NCBI GenBank assembly: GCA_013076295.1
Contig: RQOL01000729.1
Location: 3,286,001 to 3,350,000, forward strand
Direction: 5' to 3'
Source: Sanderia malayensis
Lineage: Eukaryota; Cnidaria; Scyphozoa; Semaeostomeae; Pelagiidae
DNA: 64,000 bases
The notes under the pieces were generated by a model. That model was given only the letters and a program-made list of their open reading frames with translations, had not been told where the DNA came from and did not search any database. Each line of letters starts with the position of its first letter. The stretch's first letter is position 1. Position numbers and translations under genes: made by a program. Shown piece after piece: positions 54,787-64,000 of this stretch.

Positions 54787-56412
54787 ATGGCGGCTGCAGG
54801 TTTCAGAAATGATGCGTGGAAAAATGATTTTGTTCTCAAGGAACAATTGCTTGATTATGTGAAACAAAATATGAAGAGATGTGAGATGTAAAGCTTTCTG
54901 AAGCGCGACTTTGCGCATTATTCCTGGAGCGTACGATCACTGGATCGTCGACTAAGATTTTTTGAAATTTATTTTAACAACAAAGATGTTTCAATCGAGG
55001 AAATCAAAACTGTCGTGGCAGAAGAGCTTGAGGGACCAGGGAAGATTCTTGGATACAGGGCTATGAACAAGCAAATTCGTCAGAAGCATGGGATTCTTGC
55101 CCCAAGAGATGTTGTTCATGATGTCATGTAAGACTTAGACCCTGAAGGTTTGCGAGACCGTGCTCCCGGGAAAAAGAGAAAGCAAAAAAGGTCATTCATT
55201 TCTATGGGGTCAAACTGGGTTCACTCAGTGGATGGACATGACAAAATGATGGGCCACCAAAATAGCACTTTCCCATTGGCTATTTATGGATGTATGGATA
55301 CCTGCAGCCGAAAGATGTTGTGGTTGCTTGCCTGGACAACCCATTCTGACCCTATGGTGGTAGGAAAATGGCACTTGAAGTACTTATTTGCAACAGGAGT
55401 GATGCCAACATTCATAAGAATGGATCGTGGCTCTGAAACTGGTACTATGGCAACGATTAATGCCTAGCTGCACAACAAGCTAAATACCAATATTGACCCA
55501 GCTGATTCTGTGATTTACGGGCCCTCCACATCAAACCAGGTAGGTAATAAAGAGGGTATCCGGAAGATATCAAAGGTGTAAAGGAAGATCCAGTTTGCGA
55601 GTTCTGATTTTTGTCCTATTCATTAAAACTTTTATTTTCTGGGCACACATATCTTTTTATAAGGAACGGTATTATAAGGAATGCAGTACTCCTCAAGATA
55701 AAGATAAGAAGTTAAGGAATCTCAGTACTGGAGGGGAGAGAGCTAAGGAATTTCAAGTTATTGTTGCAGACAGTACTATACAAAGGGCAAGAAAAGATTT
55801 TTAGAAAAAAGCTAAGGAATTCCTAAGGAATTTCGAGTGCTCAAATTTCCCTTCTAGCTAAGGAATTTTAAGTACTGGGCTCGAGCTTAAATTCCTTATA
55901 AAAAATGCGCATAATCCGAAAAGAAAAAAATTACTAAACGTAAACATTAATTTTGTCATGTTTCAAAAGGCACAGAGCTGGCATTTGTAGCCACTTTGCT
56001 TTTTTTTCATAGATTGAACGCTGGTGGAGAGAACTCCCTGAAAAATTAGAATTGTATTTCAAAGACCATCTTCAATGGTTGAAGGATCAAGAACACTTTG
56101 ACCCTATAGATGAGCGACACAGGTTCAAACTAATTTTTTGCTTGTTTTTGCAAGGTTTTTTCCTGTGAGAGGTGTAAAAAAGAATAAACATAATTTCTTT
56201 CTAAATTGAATCAATTTTATTTTTTAGCAATGCTTGTTAAAGAAGAAGATCTTGCAGAGGTTGCTGCCCATTCTGGTGTATTAAATACACCAATTGATTT
56301 CCTGGAGCTTGATTTTCGTGCACTTTGTGAGGATGTTCTTCCTTTCAATCAGATAGAGGCAAAAGATATAAAGGAAGCATTTCTTTTTTTGAAACAAGCA
56401 GTGCCACTCTAA
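54787..56412 (+). pseudogene. DDE integrase-like transposase, nonsense-riddled
   Basis: Probable transposase of the element. The start MAAAGFRNDAWKND is at 54787; exon 1 runs to 55539 (donor GTAGGT), exon 2 56013-56122, exon 3 about 56228-56412. An integrase-type core is clear: first Asp in NWVHSVDGHDKMMG, second Asp in FIRMDRGSETGTM, and Glu in IERWWREL at the start of exon 2. The surrounding FPLAIYGCMDTCSRKMLWL and YGPSTSNQ match an integrase-core family I know from amphioxus, corals and sponges. In-frame stops TAA (54889), TAA (55129) and TAG (55465) inactivate it; the exon 2/3 phase also fails to join. Confidence 0.8.
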
Positions 56413-56551
56413 ACAAAACTTCTAAAAACATAAAGTTGTGTACAAGTGAATTTGAAATTAAATACTTTCACATCTTAACAAAACAGAGTTCTCTTCACAA
56501 TGACAATTGTTAAAATTTTTAGATATTGGTTGTGTTTGTTCAACTAACAGA

Positions 56552-56767
56552 TTAATCATCCTTGAGATTAAGTAAATTTAAAAGTTTGCCGTACTTATTG
56601 CATACATGGTTCTCTTTGAAATTCTCTATGGCCACATTAGCAAGGTTTCCTGTGCTGAATAAATATTCCCCTCCATCCATACTCTTTTTTGATGCAATCT
56701 CAGGGTCCAAAAGCCAGAAGTTGCAGCCCTGGATATCTACAATCATCAGTTCCTCTTCTGAGGTTGT
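56552..56767 (-). CDS. Alpha-kinase gene, C-terminal part (split by BEL/Pao)
   Basis: Continuation of the kinase frame interrupted at 62823. It shows TSEEELMIVDIQGCNFWLLD, DPEIAS, the glycine-rich FSTGNLANVAIENF and HVCNKYGKLLNLLNL, ending at a TAA (56552). These are the alpha-kinase catalytic D-x-Q-G region, the DP(E/Q) motif and the zinc-binding tail; the usual last Cys of the H-x-C-N-x-x-C motif is Gly here. Joining across one copy of the 5-bp duplication keeps the frame. It lies 140 bp from the end of the convergent integrase gene. Confidence 0.85.
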   Translation of the reverse strand, partial: TTSEEELMIVDIQGCNFWLLDPEIASKKSMDGGEYLFSTGNLANVAIENFKENHVCNKYGKLLNLLNLKDD

Positions 56768-56770
56768 GAA

Positions 56771-57287
56771 TGTTGGTTTGAAAGCGGACGTGACGTTTCT
56801 TTTCCTTTATTTTGTTATTGTTTTAAATGTCATCCCTTATCTTGGTTCCCAACTTCCGTTTTGGATGCTGCCCAGCTAGGGTTTTAGTTCTTCTTCTCCT
56901 TTTTATTCAAATTTATCTACGGTATCTATCTCTATCTCTGGTGCGTTTGCAAACCAAAGTAAGTGACTTCTATTTCTACCCACAATGTTACTTTTCTCGC
57001 TATAATCTATTTTTTGTTGTTTGATTCAGGAATTTATTCGTTTTATTCATTTCGTTTTCATTAATTCCTATATATCTATTTCATTTCGATTCAATTTCAT
57101 TGTTTACGTTTGTTTACATTTTCATGGGCCTAATTTTCGTTTTCTTCATTTACCCTTTAGTTCGAACCGATTTATATCGATGTATTATGATGTACGATGA
57201 TCACAATCTAAGAATGAAATCTCTCTGCTCTATCACGTTCGAATTCTTTACAGTCGCACCACCCAGATGTAGTTTTTCGGAACTATA
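56771..57287 (+). repeat. 5' LTR of the BEL/Pao insertion
   Basis: Begins TGTTGGTTTGAAAGCGG and ends TTCGGAACTATA. It contains CTATCTCTATCTCTGGTGCG and AT-rich promoter-like sequence, matching 62306-62822 along its whole length. Confidence 0.9.
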
Positions 57288-57388
57288 TTAGTTCGAATTT
57301 GTCTGCATTTTCAAAGGAATTTGAAGAACTTACGATTTGGAAAATTATCAACTCTCAAATAACACTCATTTTTTCCAAATCATTGACA

Positions 57389-59154
57389 ATGGCTACCGGC
57401 GAAGCTGCAGAGTCCGTGATTCTAAAAAGATGACACAGTCTCGCAAAGGGATTAGTAACAAGGAAAATAAACAGAATAAGCGAATTAATGATTGAAAACC
57501 GTAATCTAAACTCTGTTGAAAATTTGAGGAAGGAATTACTAGACAGTTTTCACGATTTTCAAGAAAGGCATAACGATTATCATTCTCAAATAATAGACGA
57601 AAAGGAGCAAACGTCTTCAACAAATTACTTTACATCAGTAAAAGAACAATTTCAGATCTACAAAAGGAAATTGACTTATGGATAAATCAGGAAAATTCGG
57701 AATGGCCCCCCTTGGGCGATACAACTGATATAAGACCCCAAGATTCGGCTAGCAATATAGGATCTTACACTTCCCAGCAAAGTGTATCTAGCACAACAAG
57801 CTCAAATACGAGCACCACAAGCGCAAAGGCAAGAGCTGCCGCGAAAAAGGCAGCACTACAAGCTAAAGCCGCCTCACTTGAAAGGCTGCATGAATTACAA
57901 ATGGAAGAGCTGAAGCTCCAGCAAAGGAAATCAAAAATTCAGTTGCAGACCGAAATAAACATAGCCGAAGCGACCAGAAAGGTTTATGAAGATGCTGAAG
58001 TAGAAGCAATTAATCCACCCAACAAACGGGCGAAGTCGAAATATATATCAACAAATCAATTGCATGAAGAAATGCCACCTTTGGCACCTGAGCACGAGCC
58101 GATCTACTCTCAAACACCAAGTCCAAGAGAGCCCCCATCAGGACCATCAGCCCCAAAAGTAGAGCCTCTAAATCCAAACGCAGAGGAATGGAAACAAGAG
58201 TTCAAACAGAATTCTTTCCAAACGCTAATAGAAAATCAAGATAGACAGAATCAGAATTTTATGCAAATGATGCAACAACAACAACAAGGGATCATGCCCC
58301 TTACATTGCCACAACCAGCAATGGAAGTCTTCAGTGGCGACCCAGTGGACTACTGCAATTTTATTCGCGCCTTTGAAAGCCTTGTTGAACAGAGGACCAC
58401 AAGCCCAAGCGCATTTCTGTATTATTTGATCCAATACACCTCTGGCTGTGTACAAGAATTGATGAAAAGCTGCCTTTCCATGCGCAGCGAGGACGGGTAC
58501 TATAAAGCCAGACGCCTACTTAAGGAAAGATATGGTCAGAATTACCGAATTGCCAGCACCTACATCAAGAAACTGATTGACGGACTAGCCATCAAAGCAG
58601 ATGACGGAACTATGCTTCAAGAATATTCAGTACAATTATCGAGTTGTGTTAGCACCTTGAAAGAAATCGATTGTGTAAGCGAACTCAACAACTCCGACAA
58701 CTTAAAGAAGATAATCGATCGACTGCCTTACGGTATGAGGTTGAGATGGAGAGACGTCGTCGAGAACATAATAGAAAGAGACAACAGAGATGTGACGATC
58801 GAAGATGTTACGGATTTCGTCATATCAAAGGCTGGGTCTGCTACTCATCCTGTATTTGGCAAGGTCACAAATGATAATCGACCTAGGCCATATGGCGACA
58901 AGCCAAAACGACCATCGAATCCTAGAGCGGCAGGTTTTGCAACTCAAACACAAGCCCCAAGGCCCCAAGAAGAAAGGCCTAAATGTTCGATTTGCGGATC
59001 GAATCATTGGATTTCTCGTTGCGACAAATTCCGCAAGCATACATTGGAAGAAAGACAAAAACTGGTCAAGGACAAGAAACTATGTATTAATTGTCTATGC
59101 ACCGGGCATTTCGTGCGCACATGTACAAAGGAAAGTTTTTGCAGTAGAAGGTAG
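57389..59154 (+). pseudogene. BEL/Pao gag with two zinc knuckles
   Basis: An ATG at 57389 starts MATGEAAESVILKR, followed by a TGA and a frameshift near 57600-57700; from there a 480-codon frame is open to 59154. It has an Ala/Lys-rich coiled coil (KARAAAKKAALQAKAASLER, then LHELQMEELKLQQRK), a Gln-rich stretch (QQQQQ), the gag core FSGDPVDYCNFIRAFES, LLKERYGQN and two Cys knuckles (CSICGSNHWISRC; CINCLCTGHFVRTC). Confidence 0.88.
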
Positions 59155-60478
59155 AAGGATGTAACAACAAATATTCCACATTTCTTCATCCTAGAAGCCA
59201 AGTACCTTACGTCAACAATGAAAACAGAGAACAGGAAAGCGAAGCCGCAAGAAGTGATCAACCAACTACATATCAAAGTTCTAGCTCCGTTAGCAATGGA
59301 TACGTGACATCCGAAAAGCCTCAACAGTCAACACCAAGCACTTCCGTCATGGGTCTCGCAGTAGTACCAGTCAAAGTCAAGGCAAGAGATAGTCCTAAGA
59401 CCATTGAAACATACACATTTCTAGATGCTGGATCGAACACCACCTTCTGCACTGAAGGTCTTCTACAGGAGTTAAACGTCGAAGGAAAGAAAACAAAGCT
59501 TTCTCTCACAACTATCCAAACGAAAATGTTCCAACGCATTGTTCAGCCGTAAATCTGGAGATCTATGACCTCTCCAAAAAAAATCTCGTCGAGTTACCTA
59601 AGGTATATTCTACACCCAGTCTACCAATTTCAACTTCCAGCATCAGCAGACAAGTCGACGTAGATCGCTGGCCCCACCTGAAGGGGATAAATGTCAAAAA
59701 CATCAATGCAGATATCGGCCTTCTCATAGGAAGCGACGTTCCCGAGGCTTTACAACCAAAGGAAGCAAGGGAAAGCAGAAATGGCGGACCATTCGCTTCA
59801 AGAACAATACTGGGCTTGGTTCTAAATGGCCCACTTGGAAGAGCTGACAACAAGCTGGCTCACACGGCAAGCTTCATAAAAACAGATGAAGAGCCTAGTC
59901 GTCAATTCGAAAGTTTCTGCAACCTTGAATTCAACGACATGCAACACGACAACAAGGCGGCAATGTCGCTAAATGACAAAAAGGCACTAAAAATAATGGA
60001 TGAAACCGTCCAGCTTAAACAAAACAATTATGAGATTTCCTTACTGTGGAAAAACCTCCCACCATATCTAGAGGATAATAAGCAAATGGCTGAACACCGT
60101 CTGAATCTACTGAAAAGGAGACTTCTCAGAGATCCCAGTACACTCCACAAATACAAGTGGTTTATAGATGATCTAACTTTAAAGGGATATGCAAGGCAAG
60201 TACCTGACAAAGAAATTGCCAACGACCACACCTCAAAATGGTATCTTCCGCATCATCCCGTCTACCACCTGCAAAAACCGGAGAAGGTCAGGGTGGTCTT
60301 TGATTGCTCAGCGAAGTGGCGAGGATCCTCCCTCAACGACCAGCTCTTACAGGGGCCGGATTTAACCAATTCACTCGTCGGTGTACTGACACGCTTTCGA
60401 CAGGAACCAATTGCCATCATTGCTGACATCGAGGCCATGTTCCACCAAGTACGAGTTCAACCAAACGACTGCAACTAG
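59155..60478 (+). pseudogene. BEL/Pao protease and RT N-part
   Basis: Protease motif TYTFLDAGSNTTFC (59428-59470), then a frame break near 59550, LGLVLNGPLGR, and the Pao RT region: YLPHHPVYHLQKPEKVRVVF, DCSAKWRGSSLNDQLLQGPD, IIADIEAMFHQVRV. An in-frame TAG at 60477-60479 stops this frame. Confidence 0.88.
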
Positions 60479-61290
60479 CTTCGATTTCTGTGGTGGCCAG
60501 ATGGCAACCTCGATAACCTGCCAAGGAAGTATCAGATGCTCGTACATTTGTTCGGAGCTACTTCATCGCCCAGCTGTGCGAATTACGCCTTGCGAAAAAG
60601 AGCATTGGATAACGAGTCATACTTTGATCCTGCGACAATCGAAACAGTGTTATCTAACTTTTACGTTGATGATTGCTTAAAGTCGGTACCTGAAAAGGAA
60701 GACGCTATCCAATTGGCGTGTCATCTGCAAGAGCTCCTTGCCAGAGGAGGGTTTCATCTAACCAAGTGGCTATCAAATGATAAGGAGGTATTACAATCCA
60801 TCCCACAGTCGGAACGTGCTACAACCATCAAAAACATTGATTTTGACAGTAGTCTGATACAGAAAGCACTCGGTATTCAATGGAACGTCCAAGAAGATAA
60901 ATTCAACTTTAAAATTTCAATCAAGGAAAAACCGGCCACAAGGAGAGGAATGCTTTCCGTTATAAGCTCAGTCTACGATCCATTAGGATTTGTGAGTCCT
61001 TGCATTCTACCAGCCAAGTATCTTCTTCAGGAACTTTGTCGGAAGAAACTATAATGGGACGATCAAATTCCTGAAGGGGAGAAGAAAGAATGGGAATCCT
61101 GGTTGAAAGATCTACCTAAGCTCGAGCAGTTTTTCATTGCCCGTTGCTTAAAGCCTCCTGGATTCGCCAATATCAAGTCATTTGAGCTACATCATTTCTC
61201 TGACACATCAGAACGCGGATACGGAGCCGTTTCCTATCTTCGATTAATCAGCTATGACGACAAGGTTCACTGCACTCTAGTCATGTCAAA
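60479..61290 (+). pseudogene. BEL/Pao RT catalytic part and partial RNase H
   Basis: After the TAG the frame continues with [10 protein letters not shown] and, in the frame at 60536, [15 protein letters not shown], the catalytic [19 protein letters not shown] and the linker [16 protein letters not shown] follows ELCRKKL (61052-61054). The RNase H start [18 protein letters not shown] is then cut off at MSKSAKAP, where integrase begins directly: an internal deletion of RNase H and the H2C2 finger. Confidence 0.85.
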
Positions 61291-62218
61291 ATCTGCTAAA
61301 GCACCATTCACCTACATTGGCATCGATTGCTTTGGGCCATTCGAAGTAAAGAGAGGACAAGCAAGAGTCAAAAGTTACGGCGTTCTCTTCACGTGCTTGA
61401 CACTACGCGCAATTCACATAGAAGTCGCAAACTCGCTAGATACGGATTCCTTTATCAATGCCTTGCGACGTTTTATCGCTCGAAGAGGCCAACCAGAAGA
61501 AATTTGATCGGATAACGGAGGTAATTTCGTAAAGGGTGAAAGAGAACTCAGAGAAGCGATTGATGGTTGGAACCAGTCAAAAATCCACGATTGCCTCCTA
61601 CAACGAAATATCAAATGGAGATTTAATCCGCCTGCCAGCTCTCATCACGGAGGAGTGTGGGAATGATATATCCGAACAGTACGTAAAGTAATGAAAGCAG
61701 TTATGAAAGAGCAATTAATGGACAACGAAGGGTTGAACACCCTTATGTGCGAGATCGAATCAATCGTAAACGGGAGACCGATCACAAAGTCATCACACGA
61801 TCCACAAGACATGGACCCTCTGACACCAAATCATTTACTCCGCCTGCAAACAGGAAATACAGTTCCTCCCGGGAGATTCGATAAAGATGACTCGTATAGC
61901 AAGAGAAGATGGCGTCAAATACAGTATTTGGCCGACGTATTCTGGCGATGTTGGACACACGAATACTTACCTTCCCTGCAAGAGCGTCAGAAGTGGAATG
62001 TTCCACAAAGAAACTTCGCTGTCAACGACATCGTGCTGATCCTTGAAGAAAATACACCTCGCAGTTCATGGCCACTTGGCCGCATCAAAGAAGTCTACAT
62101 CAACCAAGGATATGATCTGGTCCGTTCCGTGAAGCTCAGAACGAAATCAACTACACTCGTAAGACCAGTTACGAAACTCGTATTACTAGAAGCTGCTGAT
62201 CCTGCTGATCAAGAATAA
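61291..62218 (+). pseudogene. BEL/Pao integrase core and C-terminal domain
   Basis: Core: [14 protein letters not shown] (first Asp), a TGA just before SDNGGNF (second Asp, 61508 on), HGGVWE followed by another TGA (Glu). The rest, from KVMKAVMKEQLMDNEG through DMDPLTPNHLLRL, to the C-terminal WRCWTHEYLPSLQERQKW, FAVNDIVLILEEN, WPLGRIKEVY domain, is open to 62218. Two nonsense codons make it inactive. Confidence 0.88.
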
Positions 62219-62305
62219 GTAATAACTCAGACTAAACCACTATACCTTTCAAACCTTAATAAATATATAGTAAAGGCTAATCATTTCGCCTTCAAGGGGC
62301 CGGAA

Positions 62306-62822
62306 TGTTTGTTTGAAAGCGGATGTGACGTTTCTTTTCCTTTATTTTGTGATTGTTTCAAATGTCATCACTTACCTTGGTTCCCAGCTTCCGTTTTGGA
62401 TGCTGCCCAGCTAGGGTTTTAGTTCTTCTTCTCCTTTTTATTCAAGTTTATCTACGGTATCTATCTCTATCTCTGGTGCGTTTGCAAACCAAAGTAAGTG
62501 ACTTCTATTTCTACCCACAATGTTCCTTTTCTAGCTTTAGTCTATTTTTTGTTGTTTGATTCAGGAATTTATGCGTTTTATAGATTTCGTTTTCATTAAT
62601 TCCTATATCTCTATTTTATTTCGATTCAATTTAATAGTTTACGATTGTTTACATTTTCATGGGCCTAATTTTCGTTTTCTTCATTTACGCTTTAGTTCGA
62701 ACCGATTTATATCCATTTATTATGATGTACGATGAGCACGATCTAAGAATGAAATCTCTCTGCTCTATCGTGTTCGAATTCGTTACAGTCGCACCACCCA
62801 GATGTAGTTCTTCGGAACTATA
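62306..62822 (+). repeat. 3' LTR of the BEL/Pao insertion
   Basis: 517 bp, matching 56771-57287 with a modest number of substitutions and no length change. Ends TTCGGAACTATA, immediately followed by the GTGAA target duplication. Confidence 0.9.
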
Positions 62823-63802
62823 GTGAATGAATAGTGGGCCAAACTTTCTGACTTAAGACAATATTCTGAAATATGAGCAGAAATATTTCCATTGTTATTA
62901 ATGTGCTTGTAGAAGATGCCTTCAATGAACTCTTCCACAGTCACAAATTCACCATTGTATCTACCCATGTACAGTTTTTTAAATTTAAATGTATCCCCAT
63001 ATTCATCTAGCTTTCTATCCTTTCTTAGTTGCATTTCCAGTTTATGTGCAAAATTTTTTGCTAGTGTGTGCATTTGTACAACCTTCCTTGTATGCTGCTC
63101 AAGGCTTCGGTTTGTTGCATTGATCACATCAACAGCACATTGAAGATATTTCTTGACTACCCATTCTGTTGCACCCAGGTTTTGTGATGATGAATATGCT
63201 TTGAAAGCATTTGTAAAACCGCCTGTCCCAAAAGGTTCCTTGTCAATTTTGAAATCAACGTTTATTCGTTCTCTGGACCATGCCAATGTGGCCATGTCAA
63301 AACTGTGCAGTTCAATTACCTCAGTTGATGATTCGACAACTTTCCCCAACCTTAACATGTCCAAAACAGTCAAACTCTTGGGGATGACAATGTCTTTTCT
63401 TTCGGTATTCTCACCCTTTCCTGTGATCGGCAAACTTGTTCTGGCCAGAATTTTGGGGCGTTTAAAGGCAGGTTCAAGCAGTGGTGAAGCTGAATTTTCA
63501 GCAACACCAACAACTGATGAAACGAATCTAACATATAGCAATTTTAGATCTGGTACTTGCTCCAGCAAGCGACAGGACGGACCTTGTTCTCCAGCCAATA
63601 CATCGCAAAATTGTTCTCGAAAACCTAATCTTGATACAGAATGATTTGTGCAAGCCCTTTTAATGTTGTTCAGACTGACCTCTTGGTGTTTAAAAGGAAC
63701 GAATTCTCTTGGCCCGATCCTACTATACTTCTGTGCTTTGCCAGAGACTTCAGAACTGAGCCTCTCAACAACAATTTCTTCTTTCTTTAAGATTTCTTGC
63801 AT
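62823..63802 (-). CDS. Alpha-kinase gene, N-terminal part (interrupted)
   Basis: Atypical protein kinase of the alpha-kinase (eEF2K/MHCK) fold. From the first in-frame ATG at 63802, a unique N-terminal region of about 180 residues precedes the N-lobe: DKEPFGTGGFTNAFKAY (glycine-rich loop) and ATEWVVKKYLQ (ATP-binding Lys). The C-terminal half of this piece carries EFVTVEEFIEGIFYKHINNN and SESLAHYSFT, where the BEL/Pao insertion cuts the gene. The rest is at 56552-56767. An ATG at 63884 in another frame (MAAAWKNFK) could be an upstream start if an intron or indel joins the frames. As it stands the gene is disrupted, but there are no other nonsense codons. Confidence 0.85.
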
Positions 63803-63958
63803 TATATTGTTTGTGTTTCCTTTGCTTCCATCCAGTTCTTTTTTCTTTCATTTGCTGCTTGAAGTTCTTCCATGCAGCAGCCATTTTTCTTCATGTGCAA
63901 ACCAACTGCTTCACATCCAAATTGCGGCTCACGTGCACGTGGGTTCACAGCGTCTCAA

Positions 63959-64000
63959 CAATCTTTGGCGGGAAATACGCGCAAGGCATGATGGTATACT
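63959..64000 (-). repeat. Right TIR of the alpha-kinase transposon
   Basis: Inverse match to 54698-54739. It ends exactly at the window border, so flanking sequence is unavailable. Confidence 0.8.

Larger units (their letters stand above)
56771..62822 (+). mobile_element. BEL/Pao LTR retrotransposon inserted in the alpha-kinase gene (6052 bp)
   Basis: Two 517-bp LTRs (56771-57287 and 62306-62822) with identical length and scattered substitutions flank gag and pol. The 5-bp target duplication GTGAA is exact (56766-56770; 62823-62827). A purine-rich tract (TTCAAGGGGCCGGAA) precedes the 3' LTR. Pol has lost the end of RNase H and the start of integrase and carries nonsense codons, so the copy is defective. 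Confidence 0.93.
54698..64000. mobile_element. Two-gene DNA transposon carrying an integrase-like gene and an alpha-kinase gene
   Basis: Terminal inverted repeats of 42 bp with two mismatches start AGTAT(G/A)CCATCATGCC (54698-54739; inverse at 63959-64000). The right repeat ends exactly at the window edge, so its outer limit and target duplication cannot be checked. Genes converge: an integrase-like DDE gene on + (54787-56412) and an alpha-kinase gene on - (from 63802 down to 56552). A BEL/Pao element (56771-62822) sits inside the kinase frame. Subtracting it leaves about 3246 bp, with both genes filling nearly all of the space between the TIRs. That the kinase is element cargo is inferred from its position between the TIRs. 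Confidence 0.75.

Noticed and set aside
63153..63644. 163-codon plus-strand frame
   Set aside because: Antisense of the alpha-kinase N-terminal region.

Overview
The window is eukaryotic, intron-bearing, AT-rich DNA that is mostly layered transposable elements. The mix (BEL/Pao, Ty3/Gypsy, a non-LTR element, a Penelope-like GIY-YIG remnant, Helitrons, an ISL2EU-type transposon, MITEs, and an alpha-kinase gene inside a DNA transposon) fits an early-branching or other invertebrate animal such as a sponge or cnidarian. No single sequence settles the species. All calls come from reading the sequence; no database search was run.

Layout. 0-11.4 kb: a minus-strand spliced gene (2674-6017, nine phase-consistent exons, OTU-like then PHD-like domains), pogo-type MITEs, a tRNA-like locus, a 1.1 kb Mutator-like element with 65-bp TIRs and 9-bp target duplication, and a complete-looking 4-exon, 106-aa gene (10458-11320). 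11.5-13.9 kb: a BEL/Pao 3' half split by an inversion. 14.2-15.0 kb: repeat and remnant of a probable Mutator-like transposase. 15218-19006: an apparently intact ISL2EU-like transposon with 248-bp TIRs and two convergent genes (SAP-SWIM-YqaJ nuclease; THAP-DDE transposase). 19.4-28.0 kb: Helitron material, with a decayed autonomous Rep/helicase copy on + and a short non-autonomous copy (27306-28042) with a 114-bp satellite. 29.4-33.2 kb: a broken non-LTR retrotransposon and a Penelope-like remnant between 99-bp inverted arms. 34.2-42.4 kb: more Helitrons (one pair joined head to tail), microsatellites, a 10-unit satellite array and a small spliced gene (36275-37246).

43.6-49.6 kb: a 5'-truncated Gypsy element (minus) ending at a perfect palindrome, beyond which lie a DUF6589-like ORF (+) and a truncated RecQ-like helicase (-). 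49.9-54.5 kb: a composite tandem duplication of BEL/Pao protease sequence fused to roughly 600-bp units that each carry a tRNA-Ser; one tRNA looks intact and three are decayed. 54698-64000: a DNA transposon with 42-bp TIRs that carries two convergent genes, a DDE integrase-like gene (+, now a pseudogene) and an alpha-kinase gene (-). A 6052-bp BEL/Pao retrotransposon with 517-bp LTRs and a GTGAA target duplication has split the alpha-kinase frame. Removing the insertion leaves a compact 3.25 kb two-gene element. This kinase-bearing transposon is the most unusual object in the window.

Co-operating pairs inferred: the ISL2EU transposase and its YqaJ nuclease; the integrase-like protein and the alpha-kinase of the 54.7-64 kb element.
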